From contig PHCI01000007.1 of the NCBI GenBank assembly GCA_002842205.1, positions 81,690 to 145,689 of the forward strand: a DNA stretch of 64,000 nucleotides. Direction: 5' to 3'. The translations under genes and the position numbers were made by a program. This DNA comes from Betaproteobacteria bacterium HGW-Betaproteobacteria-3. Lineage in GTDB: Bacteria > Pseudomonadota > Gammaproteobacteria > Burkholderiales > Burkholderiaceae_C. The first letter of the stretch is position 1; every line of letters begins with the position of its first letter. Of the stretch, positions 25,551 through 35,200 are shown piece by piece. Under the pieces are notes generated by a model. The model saw nothing but the letters and a program-made list of their open reading frames with translations, was not told the DNA's origin and made no database searches.

Positions 25551-26729
25551 TTACATCGTCTCGGCAAACAGCTCGCGGCCGATCAGCATGCGGCGGATTT
25601 CGCTGGTGCCGGCGCCAATTTCATACAGCTTGGCATCGCGCCACAGTCGGCCCAGCGGGTAGTCGTTGATGTAGCCATTGCCGCCAAAGATCTGCACGCC
25701 CTCACCGGCCATCCAGGTGGCTTTTTCGGCGCACCAGAGGATGACGCTGGCGCAGTCCTTGCGCACCTGGCGCACGTGGTCGCTGCCCAGCAAGTCCAGG
25801 TTCTTGGCCACGGTGTAGGCGAACGAGCGGCCCGCCTGCAGCACGGTGTACATGTCGGCCACCTTGCCCTGGATCAGCTGGAATTCGCCGATGCTCTGCC
25901 CGAACTGCTTGCGCTCATGGATGTAGGGCACCACACTGTCCATCACCGATTGCATGATGCCCAGCGGCCCGCCGGTGAGCACGGCGCGCTCGTAGTCGAG
26001 CCCGCTCATGAGCACCTTGGCACCCTGGTTCAGGCCGCCCAGGATGTTTTCAGCCGGCACTTCCACGTTGTTGAACACCAGTTCCCCCGTGTGGCTGCCG
26101 CGCATGCCCAGCTTGTCGAGCTTTTGCGCGATGCTGAAGCCTTTCATGCCCTTCTCGATCAGGAAGGCCGTCACGCCGCGCGCACCCAGCTCGGGTTCGC
26201 TCTTGGCGTAGACCACCAGGGTGTCGGCGTCGGGGCCGTTGGTGATCCACATCTTGTTGCCGCTGAGCAGGTAGTAGCCACCTTTGTCTTCGGCCTTGAG
26301 CTTCATGCTGATGACGTCAGACCCCGCGCCGGGCTCGCTCATGGCCAGCGCGCCCACGTGTTCACCGCTGATGAGTTTGGGCAGGTATTTTTTGCGCTGC
26401 GCCTCGGTGCCGTTGCGGCGGATCTGGTTCACGCACAGGTTGCTGTGGGCGCCGTAGCTCAGGCCCACCGAGGCGCTGCCACGCGAGATTTCTTCCATGG
26501 CGATCATGTGCGCAAGGTAGCCCATGTTGGCGCCACCGTATTCCTCGGGCACGGTGATGCCCAGCACGCCCAGCGCGCCCATCTTCTCCCACAGGTCCAT
26601 CGGGAACTGGTCGCTGCGGTCGATCTCGGCCGCGCGGGGGGCGATCTCGGCGTCGGCAAAGGCGCGCACCGCATCGCGCAGGGCGTCAATGTCTTCACCC
26701 AGCTGGAAGTTCAGGCCTGGCAGGTTCAT
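25551..26729 (-). CDS. ivd: Isovaleryl-CoA dehydrogenase
   Basis: A 392-residue FAD enzyme converting isovaleryl-CoA to 3-methylcrotonyl-CoA. It has [19 protein letters not shown] (about 130-148), the catalytic glutamate in [18 protein letters not shown] (about 243-260), the position specific to isovaleryl-CoA dehydrogenases, and [38 protein letters not shown] at the C terminus, where glycine replaces the usual glutamate. Start ATG 26729 has GGAG 7 bases upstream. It lies downstream of LiuR and the thioesterase gene on the same strand. Also called liuA. Confidence 0.94.
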   Translation of the reverse strand: MNLPGLNFQLGEDIDALRDAVRAFADAEIAPRAAEIDRSDQFPMDLWEKMGALGVLGITVPEEYGGANMGYLAHMIAMEEISRGSASVGLSYGAHSNLCVNQIRRNGTEAQRKKYLPKLISGEHVGALAMSEPGAGSDVISMKLKAEDKGGYYLLSGNKMWITNGPDADTLVVYAKSEPELGARGVTAFLIEKGMKGFSIAQKLDKLGMRGSHTGELVFNNVEVPAENILGGLNQGAKVLMSGLDYERAVLTGGPLGIMQSVMDSVVPYIHERKQFGQSIGEFQLIQGKVADMYTVLQAGRSFAYTVAKNLDLLGSDHVRQVRKDCASVILWCAEKATWMAGEGVQIFGGNGYINDYPLGRLWRDAKLYEIGAGTSEIRRMLIGRELFAETM

Positions 26730-26749
26730 GGGGCGTCTCCTTGTCCGGT

Positions 26750-27193
26750 TCAATAGGTCTGGGCCACGGGCACCAGGGTTTGCTGCATGATGGCGCAGGG
26801 GGTTTCCCGGCCGTCGGGCGCGATGTGGACCACGTCGGCCAAGGTGACGATGATGCGCTTGCCGGCCTTGACCACTCGGCCGCGGGCGCGCAGTTCACCG
26901 CCCTGGAACGCGGCCAGAAAGTTGATTTTGTACTCCACCGTCGTCACCTCCATGCCCTCGGCGGTCACGGTGAGCGCGGCATAGCCGCCCGCGATGTCGG
27001 CCAGTGCGCCCATGGCCCCGCCGTGAAAGCCGCCCTGCTGCTGGGTCACCTTGTCGGAATACGGCAGCGCGACTTCGCATTGCCCGGCTTCGGCGCAAAC
27101 CAGGCGCGCGCCCAGCGCGCGCATCAGGCCCTGGCGGTCGAAACTGGCCTGCACGCGCGGCAGGATCTGTGGGGCGGGGTGGGCGGGATTCAT
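26750..27193 (-). CDS. PaaI-type hotdog thioesterase
   Basis: A 147-residue hotdog-fold acyl-CoA thioesterase. Seen: [23 protein letters not shown] (about residues 51-73), the HGG(A) motif whose nearby aspartate acts in catalysis, and [28 protein letters not shown] (about 87-114). It would release free acids from acyl-CoA when the pathway is overloaded. A LiuR-like palindrome lies 8 bases before its ATG, so it is probably directly controlled by LiuR. It is followed at 20 bases by isovaleryl-CoA dehydrogenase. Confidence 0.88.
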   Translation of the reverse strand: MNPAHPAPQILPRVQASFDRQGLMRALGARLVCAEAGQCEVALPYSDKVTQQQGGFHGGAMGALADIAGGYAALTVTAEGMEVTTVEYKINFLAAFQGGELRARGRVVKAGKRIIVTLADVVHIAPDGRETPCAIMQQTLVPVAQTY

Positions 27194-27200
27194 GATTTGA

Positions 27201-27222
27201 TTGACGTTTACGTCAACGTCAA
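27201..27222. promoter_or_regulatory. LiuR-like operator 1
   Basis: A perfect 8-base inverted repeat, TTGACGTT-N6-AACGTCAA, with centre TACGTC. It lies between the stop of liuR and the start of the thioesterase gene, 8 bases before the latter. It closely matches the second copy at 27707 and the style of MerR-family LiuR sites described for proteobacteria. Confidence 0.8.
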
Positions 27223-27229
27223 TTATCGG

Positions 27230-27625
27230 TCATTTCGCCTTTTCCACCTTGGCCAGCAGGGCACGTGCCTCTTTTTCATGCGCCTTGACCTCGTCCAGAT
27301 TGGCCTGCAGGTCGGCCAGTTGCTCCTCGATCTGCTTTCGATGCCCGGCCAGCACCAGCAGGAACTTCTTGAGCTGCGGCCCGGTGTCGCGGGGACTGTC
27401 GTACATGTCGATGATCTCGCGGGCTTCGCCCAGGCTCAGGCCCAAACGCTTGGCGCGCAGCGTGAGCTTCAGGCGGGTGCGGTCGCGCGCGGTGTACACG
27501 CGGTTGCGCCCGCCCGCACCTTCGCGCTCAGGCTGCAGCAGCCCCATGTCTTCGTAGAAGCGGATGGCGCGGGTGGTGAGGTCGAACTCTTTCGCCAGGT
27601 CGCTGATGGAATAGGTCTGGGTCAT
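27230..27625 (-). CDS. liuR: MerR-family regulator LiuR
   Basis: A 131-residue MerR-type regulator: winged HTH YSISDLAKEFDLTTRAIRFYEDMGLL at the N terminus, then a long dimerisation coiled coil (about residues 75-131) with SPRDTGPQLKKFLLVLAGHRKQIEEQLADL, as in LiuR proteins that repress or control branched-chain amino acid catabolism. There is no C-terminal effector domain, which is usual for LiuR. Matching palindromes on both sides of the gene support self-control and control of the thioesterase-ivd operon and of the divergent MBL-fold gene. Confidence 0.9.
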   Translation of the reverse strand: MTQTYSISDLAKEFDLTTRAIRFYEDMGLLQPEREGAGGRNRVYTARDRTRLKLTLRAKRLGLSLGEAREIIDMYDSPRDTGPQLKKFLLVLAGHRKQIEEQLADLQANLDEVKAHEKEARALLAKVEKAK

Positions 27626-27706
27626 GGTGCCGGTTAGGTCAATCGCAGGGGCAGATCGCAGGTGACAGGTGCGCGTGGCACCGCTCCCTACAATGGCGGA
27701 TTACAT

Positions 27707-27728
27707 CTGACGTTTACGTTAACGTCAA
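27707..27728. promoter_or_regulatory. LiuR-like operator 2
   Basis: CTGACGTT-N6-AACGTCAA with centre TACGTT; 7 of 8 arm bases pair. It sits in the divergent spacer between liuR (start 27625) and the MBL-fold gene (start 27746), 17 bases upstream of the latter. It differs from copy 1 at two positions out of 22. Confidence 0.8.
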
Positions 27729-27745
27729 TCCTACCGCACGACACC

Positions 27746-28834
27746 ATGAACGCACTTGAACAGCAACTCCATTACCCGCTCGGCGACACTCTGCCCGCAC
27801 CGGGCGCGACGCTGGAGCTGGTCCCCGGCGTACGCTGGATCCGCATGGCGTTGCCGTTCGCGCTGGACCACATCAACCTCTGGCTGCTGCGCGACGAGAT
27901 GGACACCGCCGCCGGTCCCGTGCAAGGCTGGACCGTGGTGGACTGCTGCATCAGCCGCGACGAATCCAGGGCGCAATGGGAACAGGTGTTTGCCAATGAA
28001 CTGCAGGGCCTGCCCATCCTGCGCGTGATCGTGACGCACATGCACCCCGACCACATCGGCCTGGCGTACTGGCTGTGCGCGCGCTGGAATGCGCCCCTGT
28101 GGATCAGCGCCACCGACTACAACGCGGCGCGCATCGGATCGCAAAGCACCACGGGCTTTGGCGGGGACAGTGCCGCGAACTTCTTTGCCGCGCATGGGCT
28201 GGCCGACCCCGAGGCGATTGAAAAAATCCGCGCCCGCGCCAGCTACTATCCGGGCATGGTGCCGGAGGTGCCGCGCAGCTACCACCGCCTGCTGGACGGC
28301 GATGTGGTCCGCATCGGCGGCCACGACTGGCACTGCATCGCCGGTTACGGCCACGCGCCGGAGCACATCGCCCTGTATTGCGAAGGCCACAAGGTGTTGA
28401 TCAGCGGCGACATGCTGCTGCCCCGCATCTCCACCAATGTGAGCGTGTACGACGTGGAACCCGACTCGAACCCGTTGAAGCTCTTTTTGCAGTCGATCAA
28501 CCGGTTCCTGGCGCTGCCCGCCGACACCCTGACCTTGCCCTCGCACGGCAAGCCGTTTCACGGCATGCTGCGTCGCGTGGAGCAGTTGCATGAGCATCAC
28601 CGCGACCGCCTGGCCGAGGTTTTGGCGGCATGCACAGAATCCGCGTGCAGCGCGGCCGACATTCTCCCGGTGATGTTCAAGCGCCCCCTCGACCTGCACC
28701 AGACCACGTTCGCCATGGGCGAGGCCATTGCGCACCTGCACGCACTGTGGTTTGAAGGCCAGTTGCAGCGGGAGCAGGACGCTTCGGGGGTTTACCGGTT
28801 TTCGGCACTGGTGGTGCCGGGCAGCGCCATATAA
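27746..28834 (+). CDS. MBL-fold hydrolase (LiuR-linked)
   Basis: A 362-residue metallo-beta-lactamase-fold protein. The metal-binding motif is VTHMHPDHIGLA (about residues 97-108), followed by a histidine in GYGHAPEHIALYC (about 202-214), ISGDMLLPRIS (about 221-231) and LPSHGKPFHG (about 264-273). The extra C-terminal helical part resembles the glyoxalase-II-like branch often found beside fatty-acid and branched-chain acid genes; a thioesterase-like reaction is likely but unproven. A LiuR-like palindrome upstream puts it in the same regulon. Its last 43 bases overlap the 3' end of the convergent histidine kinase gene. Confidence 0.85.
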   Translation: MNALEQQLHYPLGDTLPAPGATLELVPGVRWIRMALPFALDHINLWLLRDEMDTAAGPVQGWTVVDCCISRDESRAQWEQVFANELQGLPILRVIVTHMHPDHIGLAYWLCARWNAPLWISATDYNAARIGSQSTTGFGGDSAANFFAAHGLADPEAIEKIRARASYYPGMVPEVPRSYHRLLDGDVVRIGGHDWHCIAGYGHAPEHIALYCEGHKVLISGDMLLPRISTNVSVYDVEPDSNPLKLFLQSINRFLALPADTLTLPSHGKPFHGMLRRVEQLHEHHRDRLAEVLAACTESACSAADILPVMFKRPLDLHQTTFAMGEAIAHLHALWFEGQLQREQDASGVYRFSALVVPGSAI

Positions 28835-30342
28835 AACGTGGCCCCGGCCAGATTGGCCGATTCCGCCCAGACCCTTCCGGCATGGCGCTCGGTGATGCGC
28901 CGCACGATGGCCAGCCCGAGGCCCGCGCCCGGAAAATCTGCCGACGAGTGAAGCCGCTGGAAGTTGGTGAACAGTTTGTGCGCGTATTGCGCATCAAAAC
29001 CCGCCCCGTTGTCGGAGACGAACAGAACCTGCTCGCCTGGCTGCTGCGCCACGGCATCGGCCATGCCCACGCGAATCCAGCCCTGCGGCTTCTTGGACGT
29101 GAATTTCCAGGCGTTGCCGATCAGTGCGGCCATGGCCGTGGTCAGCAGGCCGCGGTCGCCGCGCACCTGCAGCGAAGGATCGATCTCAAGCTCCACATAA
29201 CGCCCCGGCTCGGCATGCCGCAGCCGCTCCATGATGGACCGGCAAATCGGCGCGAGGTCAACGTCCTGCACGTTCATCGGCATGCGCGACAGCCTGGACA
29301 GCAGGCGCAGGTCGTCGATCAGCCGCGACATCTGTGACACGCTGGCGTTGATGCGCCGCAGGTAATGCGCGCCCTGCTCGCCCAGGGCCTCGGCAAATTG
29401 CGCGGTCAGGGTCTTGGCAAAGCCATCGACCGCGTGCAGTGGCGACTGCAGGTCGTGCGACATCGCATAGGTGACCGCCCCCAACTCCTGGTAGGCCTCT
29501 TCAAGCTCGCGCGTGCGATCCTTGAGCCGGGCTTCCAGTTCGGCCTTTTCATTGCGCAGTGCGCTGTCGGACACATGGCGCCCGGTCACGTTGGCCACCG
29601 TCACCAGCAAGGCCCGCGCGCCATTCCATTCCACCGGTCGGCCCGACACTTCCACCACCAGCACGCGACCATCACTTTTTTTATGGCGGCACAGGCGCAA
29701 CTGAAGCCGTGCGGCGGATCCTGGCACCAGCCCCGGCAGGGATTCGCGCAGTTCGGCGCCAGTGTCATCGGCGTACAACCGCAGCGCATTGAAGCTCAGA
29801 AATTCATCGCGCGGATGGTCGTAAAACGCCACGGCCGCGCCGTTGACCGCCAGAATGCGCAGCGAGTCCGCGTCGCAGACCCACATGACGTTCGGGTTGG
29901 CTTCAAACAGCTCCTGGCTGCGCCGCTCGTTCTCGCGCAGCAGGCCCATGAGGCGATGCCTCTCGGTGACATTGCGCACCTGCACGACGATCCCCGTTTC
30001 GTGGGTTTTCATCGTGTATTCGAGCCAGCGCGCCTCGAATTTCTGGAAATCGAGAAAGGTGTACTCGCGCCCGCCGTTGAGCGCTCTCGTCGCCTCACGC
30101 TCGTGCTTCTCGGCCACTTCGTCGGACACGGCATCCCAGAACTGGGCACCGCACAACGCCGCGCGATCGCACTGCAAAAATGCCATGGCGCGGCCGTTGG
30201 CCATGATCACGGTGCCGTCACCCTGGAGCAGCAGCAGGCCCTCGCCGCTGAGGTCGATCAGCGCCTGGGCAACATCATTGCCGGCCTGATCCGCCAGGGG
30301 GAGTGTGACCAAGTTGGGCATGACCTTTGATTTCGACGCCAT
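28792..30342 (-). CDS. PAS-domain sensor histidine kinase, soluble
   Basis: A 516-residue kinase without membrane segments. Domains: PAS 1 (about 25-130), PAS 2 (about 140-255), a coiled coil (about 258-290), HisKA with the phosphoacceptor in AMSHDLQSPLHAVDGF (His296), and a HATPase domain with NAWKFTSKK, VSDNGAGFDAQYAHKLF and GAGLGLAIVRRI (to about 505). The HisKA/HATPase sequence type resembles bacteriophytochrome-like kinases. It lies 27 bases downstream of the HTH-receiver gene on the same strand, so the two probably form a two-component pair. Signal unknown; with no transmembrane part it should sense inside the cell. Confidence 0.88.
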   Translation of the reverse strand: MASKSKVMPNLVTLPLADQAGNDVAQALIDLSGEGLLLLQGDGTVIMANGRAMAFLQCDRAALCGAQFWDAVSDEVAEKHEREATRALNGGREYTFLDFQKFEARWLEYTMKTHETGIVVQVRNVTERHRLMGLLRENERRSQELFEANPNVMWVCDADSLRILAVNGAAVAFYDHPRDEFLSFNALRLYADDTGAELRESLPGLVPGSAARLQLRLCRHKKSDGRVLVVEVSGRPVEWNGARALLVTVANVTGRHVSDSALRNEKAELEARLKDRTRELEEAYQELGAVTYAMSHDLQSPLHAVDGFAKTLTAQFAEALGEQGAHYLRRINASVSQMSRLIDDLRLLSRLSRMPMNVQDVDLAPICRSIMERLRHAEPGRYVELEIDPSLQVRGDRGLLTTAMAALIGNAWKFTSKKPQGWIRVGMADAVAQQPGEQVLFVSDNGAGFDAQYAHKLFTNFQRLHSSADFPGAGLGLAIVRRITERHAGRVWAESANLAGATFYMALPGTTSAENR

Positions 30343-30369
30343 GGGCCGGAAGTTGAGCGCGCGGCCGGG

Positions 30370-31047
30370 TCAGGCCCGCTTGGCCGCAAGCAAAGCCGAC
30401 AGGTAGCCGTGCAGCCAGTCGAAATTGATCGGTTTGGGCAGAAAAAGCGCGTCTGTCGGCAACCCGCCACGCGCGTCAATCTCCTTTTTGGCGAGGCCGC
30501 TCACCACCAGCACCTGCATGCCCACCAGTTGTTCGTTGCGGACCAGCACCTTGAGCATCTCGATGCCGTCCACACCGGGCATGCTGAGGTCGGTGATCAG
30601 CACGTCGGGGCGCAGGCTGGCGATGTCCACCAGCGCCTCCAGCGCGGACTGCATGATGCTGCAGTCCATGGACACGCTCCAGCCTTCGAGGAAATTCCGG
30701 TAGAGCTCACGGGTCACCGGGTCGTCCTCCACCACCAGCACCCGCAGGCGGTCGCGCGGGTCGGGGCCCGGCGCCATGGCCTGGGGGCTGTACCGCTGCA
30801 AATAGCGGTTGATCGACGCCAGCGAGATGCGGCGGTGCCCACCCCTGGTCTTCCACGCCTCCACTTCACCCTTTTCCACCAGCGCCTGCACGGTAGCGAC
30901 CGACAAGCCCATGAGCTTGGCTGCAAAGGTGGTGCCGCAGTAGTCCTCGCCCACGCCCTGAAGTTCGGCAATGGCCAGGGCCCCTTCCGGGGTGACAGGT
31001 TCTGCGGTTTGGACCGGCATGGGCGACCTTGTTGGGTTGGAATTCAT
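30370..31047 (-). CDS. Response regulator with N-terminal excisionase-type HTH
   Basis: A 225-residue protein with an inverted domain order: an excisionase/MerR-like helix-turn-helix first (about residues 38-85, FAAKLMGLSVATVQALVEKGEVEAWKTRGGHRRI), then a receiver domain (about 100-222) with acidic EDD at 107-109, phosphoacceptor Asp153 in ITDLSMPG, and the lysine in LPKPINF near 206. Most response regulators have the receiver first. It should bind DNA through the small HTH under control of the PAS kinase encoded just downstream. ATG at 31047 is the only sensible start. Confidence 0.85.
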   Translation of the reverse strand: MNSNPTRSPMPVQTAEPVTPEGALAIAELQGVGEDYCGTTFAAKLMGLSVATVQALVEKGEVEAWKTRGGHRRISLASINRYLQRYSPQAMAPGPDPRDRLRVLVVEDDPVTRELYRNFLEGWSVSMDCSIMQSALEALVDIASLRPDVLITDLSMPGVDGIEMLKVLVRNEQLVGMQVLVVSGLAKKEIDARGGLPTDALFLPKPINFDWLHGYLSALLAAKRA

Positions 31048-31315
31048 GGCAGTTTGTCAATTTTATCAATTTACAAATATTTGTCTATAGCGGATTGCAT
31101 TTACATCTTCCGGGTGGCCTGCAACGCGCTTTGCCAAGCACCCGCTGTAGCGCTCTCTGTAAAGATCCTTGTCACGCGCCAACATTCCACCAATGCAGGG
31201 GTTGAGATGTTTCATGAAATTTACATATAGATGCATCTAGCGTTGTCAATATTAGTGAATTTATTGTTTTTTTGTTCGATATGGAGGTGTGACAAATCGC
31301 TTTTGACGGAGTTCA
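31048..31315. promoter_or_regulatory. A+T-rich divergent promoter region
   Basis: The 268-base spacer separates the response regulator gene (minus) from the CAP-domain lipoprotein gene (plus). It is much richer in A+T than its surroundings, with TTTATCAATTTACAAATATT near 31060 and a TTATTGTTTTTTTG stretch near 31261. It must contain both promoters; exact -35/-10 boxes could not be assigned with confidence. Confidence 0.5.
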
Positions 31316-32212
31316 ATGATGCAAACATTCAAGCGGGGCGCTTTGGCGCTGATTCTGGGAACCATTTTGGCGGGTTGCGGTGGCGGCGGTGGCGACGTGG
31401 CGAGCCCGGTGGCCAACAGTCTCGAGGTGCCGACGCTGGCCAGCACCGCCCCGGCCGTTCAGGGCCACTATGCCCGCCTGAATGACGTTCGCGCGGCCAT
31501 GGGACTGACCACGCTGAACTGGAACGCTGCTCTGGCCACCGCAGCCCAGGCCCATGCGGACTATCAGCGATTGAACAACGTCCAGGGGCATGGCGAGGTG
31601 CAGGGGCTGCCCGGGTTCACCGGCGTGGGGTACGGCGACCGCGCTGCCCGTGCGGGCTATAGCGGCTTGCTGGTGGGCGAGTCCATCATCGGCGGCACCC
31701 CGCAATCCGACCAGGAAGGCCGTGACCTGATGGACGTGATCCTGGCCGCACCGGGGCACCGCACCGTCTTGCTGGCGCACGAATTCAATGAAATCGGCGT
31801 CGGCGCCGCCCCCATGACCAACGTGCTCGGCCAGCGCGGCACGCAGTGGGTGGACCCGGCCCGCGTGTCGGCGTACCCGTACCACGGGCAAAGCGGGGTT
31901 CTGACGGCCTTTGCGCCCGCCTCCGAAAGCCCGAACCCGCTGCCCGGCGTGGCACTCACCGGCATGCCCTTGAGCCTGCACGGAAGCATGTTCAACAGTT
32001 TTGTGGTCACCGGCGCCACGCTGGTGGCAACGGTTGGCGCCTCGCCGGTGGCTTTGCTTGCCAACGCCGATGTGGGGCAATCGCGCAGCGCCTTCGTCTT
32101 CTATCCGGCCGCTGCGTTGACCCCCAATACCGCCTACACCTTCACCGCGCAGGTCAACGTGGCGGGCAGCGCCCGCACCATCACCAGCGCTTTCACCACC
32201 GGCGGATTCTGA
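31316..32212 (+). CDS. CAP/SCP-domain lipoprotein
   Basis: A 298-residue secreted lipoprotein. The signal peptide ends in lipobox LAGC (Cys21) followed by a glycine run. Residues about 50-165 form a CAP (SCP/PR1, formerly CAP_GLYCO) domain: HYARLNDVRAAMGLTTLNWNAALATAAQAHADYQ, GHGEVQGLPGFTGVGYGDRAARAGY, GHRTVLLAHEFNEIGVG. About 200-298 is a beta-sandwich, Ig-like region (VALTGMPLSLHGSMFNSFVV...TPNTAYTFTAQVNV). GGAG lies 5 bases before the ATG. It sits alone between two two-component loci; its role (adhesion, lipid binding or peptidase-like) is unknown. Confidence 0.8.
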   Translation: MMQTFKRGALALILGTILAGCGGGGGDVASPVANSLEVPTLASTAPAVQGHYARLNDVRAAMGLTTLNWNAALATAAQAHADYQRLNNVQGHGEVQGLPGFTGVGYGDRAARAGYSGLLVGESIIGGTPQSDQEGRDLMDVILAAPGHRTVLLAHEFNEIGVGAAPMTNVLGQRGTQWVDPARVSAYPYHGQSGVLTAFAPASESPNPLPGVALTGMPLSLHGSMFNSFVVTGATLVATVGASPVALLANADVGQSRSAFVFYPAAALTPNTAYTFTAQVNVAGSARTITSAFTTGGF

Positions 32213-32224
32213 ACCCCACGCGGC

Positions 32225-35200
32225 TCAGGCTTCGTCGGGCTCACGCGGATCGGTGAGAACTGGCGCACCGTTCTCGGCCACGGTAAAGTAAAACGTGGTG
32301 CCCACACCGACTTGCGACTCGGCCCAGACGCGTCCATGGTGACGCGTCACGATCCGGTGCACCGTGGCCAGGCCGATCCCCGTTCCAGGAAAATCCCGCA
32401 CCGCATGCAAACGCTGGAACACGCCAAACAGCTTGTCGGCGTACGCCATGTCGAAGCCCGCACCGTTGTCCCGCACGAAGTAGACCCATGGCGGCGCAAG
32501 CACCCCGGCGGCGTCCCGCGTGGCATGCGCTCCGGGCATTGGCATCGCCCCCACGGCAATCTCCGTGACCGCCCGCTTGGAGGTGAACTTCCAGGCGTTG
32601 CCGATCAGGTTGTCCAGCACCACACGGATCAGGCGCGGGTCGCCCGGCAGGTTCATGCCGTCCTGAACCTGGATCACCGCTTCGCGCTCCGGGTCGCGCT
32701 GGCGGCAGCGCTCCAGCGTCTCGCGCGCCAGCAGGCTCACGTCCACATTTTCACTGCGCAGGCTGGTCCGTGAAACCTGGGCCAGCGACAACAGGCCTTC
32801 GATCAACTGGCCCATGTGCGAGACGCCCGCCTGGATCCGGGCCAGGTAGTGGGCCCCCTGATCGCTGAGCTGCCCCTCCATCTGGCGCGCCAGCAGGCGG
32901 CTGAATCCGTCGATGGAGTTCAGCGGTGAACGCAAGTCATGCGACACCGAATACGAGAACGCTTCCAGCTCCTGATTGGACTGGCGCAACGCCTCCTCGA
33001 CGGTCTTGATCTCGGTCACGTCGGCATCAATGCCCACCCAGGCGATCACGTTCCGGTTTTCATCCATCACGGGCACCCCGCGGTAGGACATGGTCCGATA
33101 GCTGCCGTCCTTGGCCCGCAGCCGGCGGATCCCCACGAACGGTGCGCGTGCGGCCTCGGATGCCGCCCAGTTCTGCAGCACGGGGGCACGGTCGTCCGGG
33201 TGAATCGCCAGAATCCAGCGGTTGCCCGTCCAGTTGGCCGGCGCGCCGCCCACCAGGTCATACCAGGCGCGGTTGAAATAGGTGACGCCGTGATCGGGCT
33301 CGTAATTCCACACCACTTGTGGCGCCTCTTCGGCCAGTGCCCGGTAGCGGGCCTCTTCACGGACCAGTTGCCGGGTCCGCTCCGTGACTTTCTTCTCCAG
33401 CCCGGTATTGAGTTCGCGCACCTCCTCGATCAGTTGTGCGTTGCCAATGGCGATCGAAACGAGCCGCGCCATCTCCATGGCCACGTACTCGTCCTGCGCG
33501 GTGAACTCTCCTTCGTATTTGTCAGACAGTTGCATCAGCCCGATGTTGGCGCCGTCCCGGCCGATCAGCGGCACCGCCAGCCACCCCCGCATGGCCGGGT
33601 GGCGATCCGCGTGGGCACCGAAGCCGCGCCAGCGAGGATGGGCTTCCAGTTCGGCTTGGGTCAGGCGCACCGGGCGATTGGTTTGGCACACCAGCTCATA
33701 AATGCCGGAGCCGTCCAGCGCCTCGCCGTACTCGCGAAATTCCGCATACTTTTCCGACAGCGAGACGGCGCTGACCGAATCGCTCCACTCCCCCCGCTTC
33801 AGGGTCACGATGGCCTGGTGCGCGCGGATCACGGCGCGGGACTGCTCCACCACCTCCTGCAGCAGGCCGGGCAAAGTCTGGTGCTGCACCACCGCGTGGG
33901 CGGCATCGGCCGCGCGCTGCAGCGTGAAAAGATGCTCCTGCAGTTGCGCCTCGGCGTTGACGCGGGTGGAGATGTCGTGGGCCACCACAAAGCGCGCGTC
34001 ACGCCCGGCGTACCGGATCGGCCGTGACACCACCTCGACCGGAAACTCGGTGCCATAACGGCTGGCATGGATCCATTGGCCGTTGCCGCCGATCATTCCG
34101 GGGGGCACCCGACCGGCCAATCGTGCCCGCTCGGACACCGGGCGGATGTCGATCTGCGTGAGCCCCCTGAACTCCTCGTGCGAGTAGCCGTACATTTGGC
34201 ATGCGGCGGTGTTCACCGCCAGAAAGCGCGACGTCTCTTCGTCAAACACCCACATCGGCAAAGGCCCCTGGTCGAACAGCGCCTGGTAACGCTGCTCGCT
34301 GTCGATCAGGGCCTGCTCGGCGAGCTTGCGGCCCGTCACGTCGCGCATCACGCCGATCCAGTGCGTGTTCCAGCCGGTGTCGTCTGTCAGCGGGACCTGG
34401 TCCAGCTCAACCCAGATCGGTGCGCCGGTTTTCGGGTGAATCTGGATTTCATCGCGCAGCGGCGTGCGGGTGCGCACAGACTGTTGCATCCGGGCAATGG
34501 TTTTCGGGTCGGTTTGCGGGCCGGCCAGCATCGCGGGGCTGTTGCCCAGCGCTTCGGCGGCGCTGTAGCCTGTGAGACGTTCGAACGCATCGTTGACCAA
34601 CACGATGGGCGTGTCGGGCCGGTCCCGGGTGGCCGCTTCGGTGATCACCACCACGTCGTTGATGCGGCTCACCGCGTTGTGCAGCAGCACCAGCTCGGCG
34701 CCCGCCTGCTTGCGTTCGGTGATGTCCTGCACCACGCCCGACCGGATCAGCGCGCCGTCGAGCTCACTGCGGTGAGACTGTCCGATCTGGTGCAGCCAGC
34801 GGACGCCGCCGTCCGGCAAAACAATGCGGAACTCGATGTCCAGCGTCTGTCCAGTGTCCACCGCGAGCTGGCGCCGACGGGTGTAGCCCGCCAGATCGTC
34901 GGGATGGATGCGCCGCTCGACGTGGTCCAGCGTCGGCGTGGTTTCATCGGGCACATACCCGAGCAACGCATACACCTCCGCAGACCACCAGAGGCGACCG
35001 CTGGCCACGTCAAGCTCCCAGTTGCCAATGCGCCCGATGTGCAGGGCCTCCATGAGCTTGCGCTGGGTCTCGCGCAGTTGCTGGACGCCGCGCGCCTGCT
35101 CACCCTGCAGGCGCTGCAGGTCGGTGATGTCGGTGAAGACAACGATGGCGCCGTCCGCGTCGCCCAGTTTGACGGGGCGATAACTGCAGCGCAACATGCG

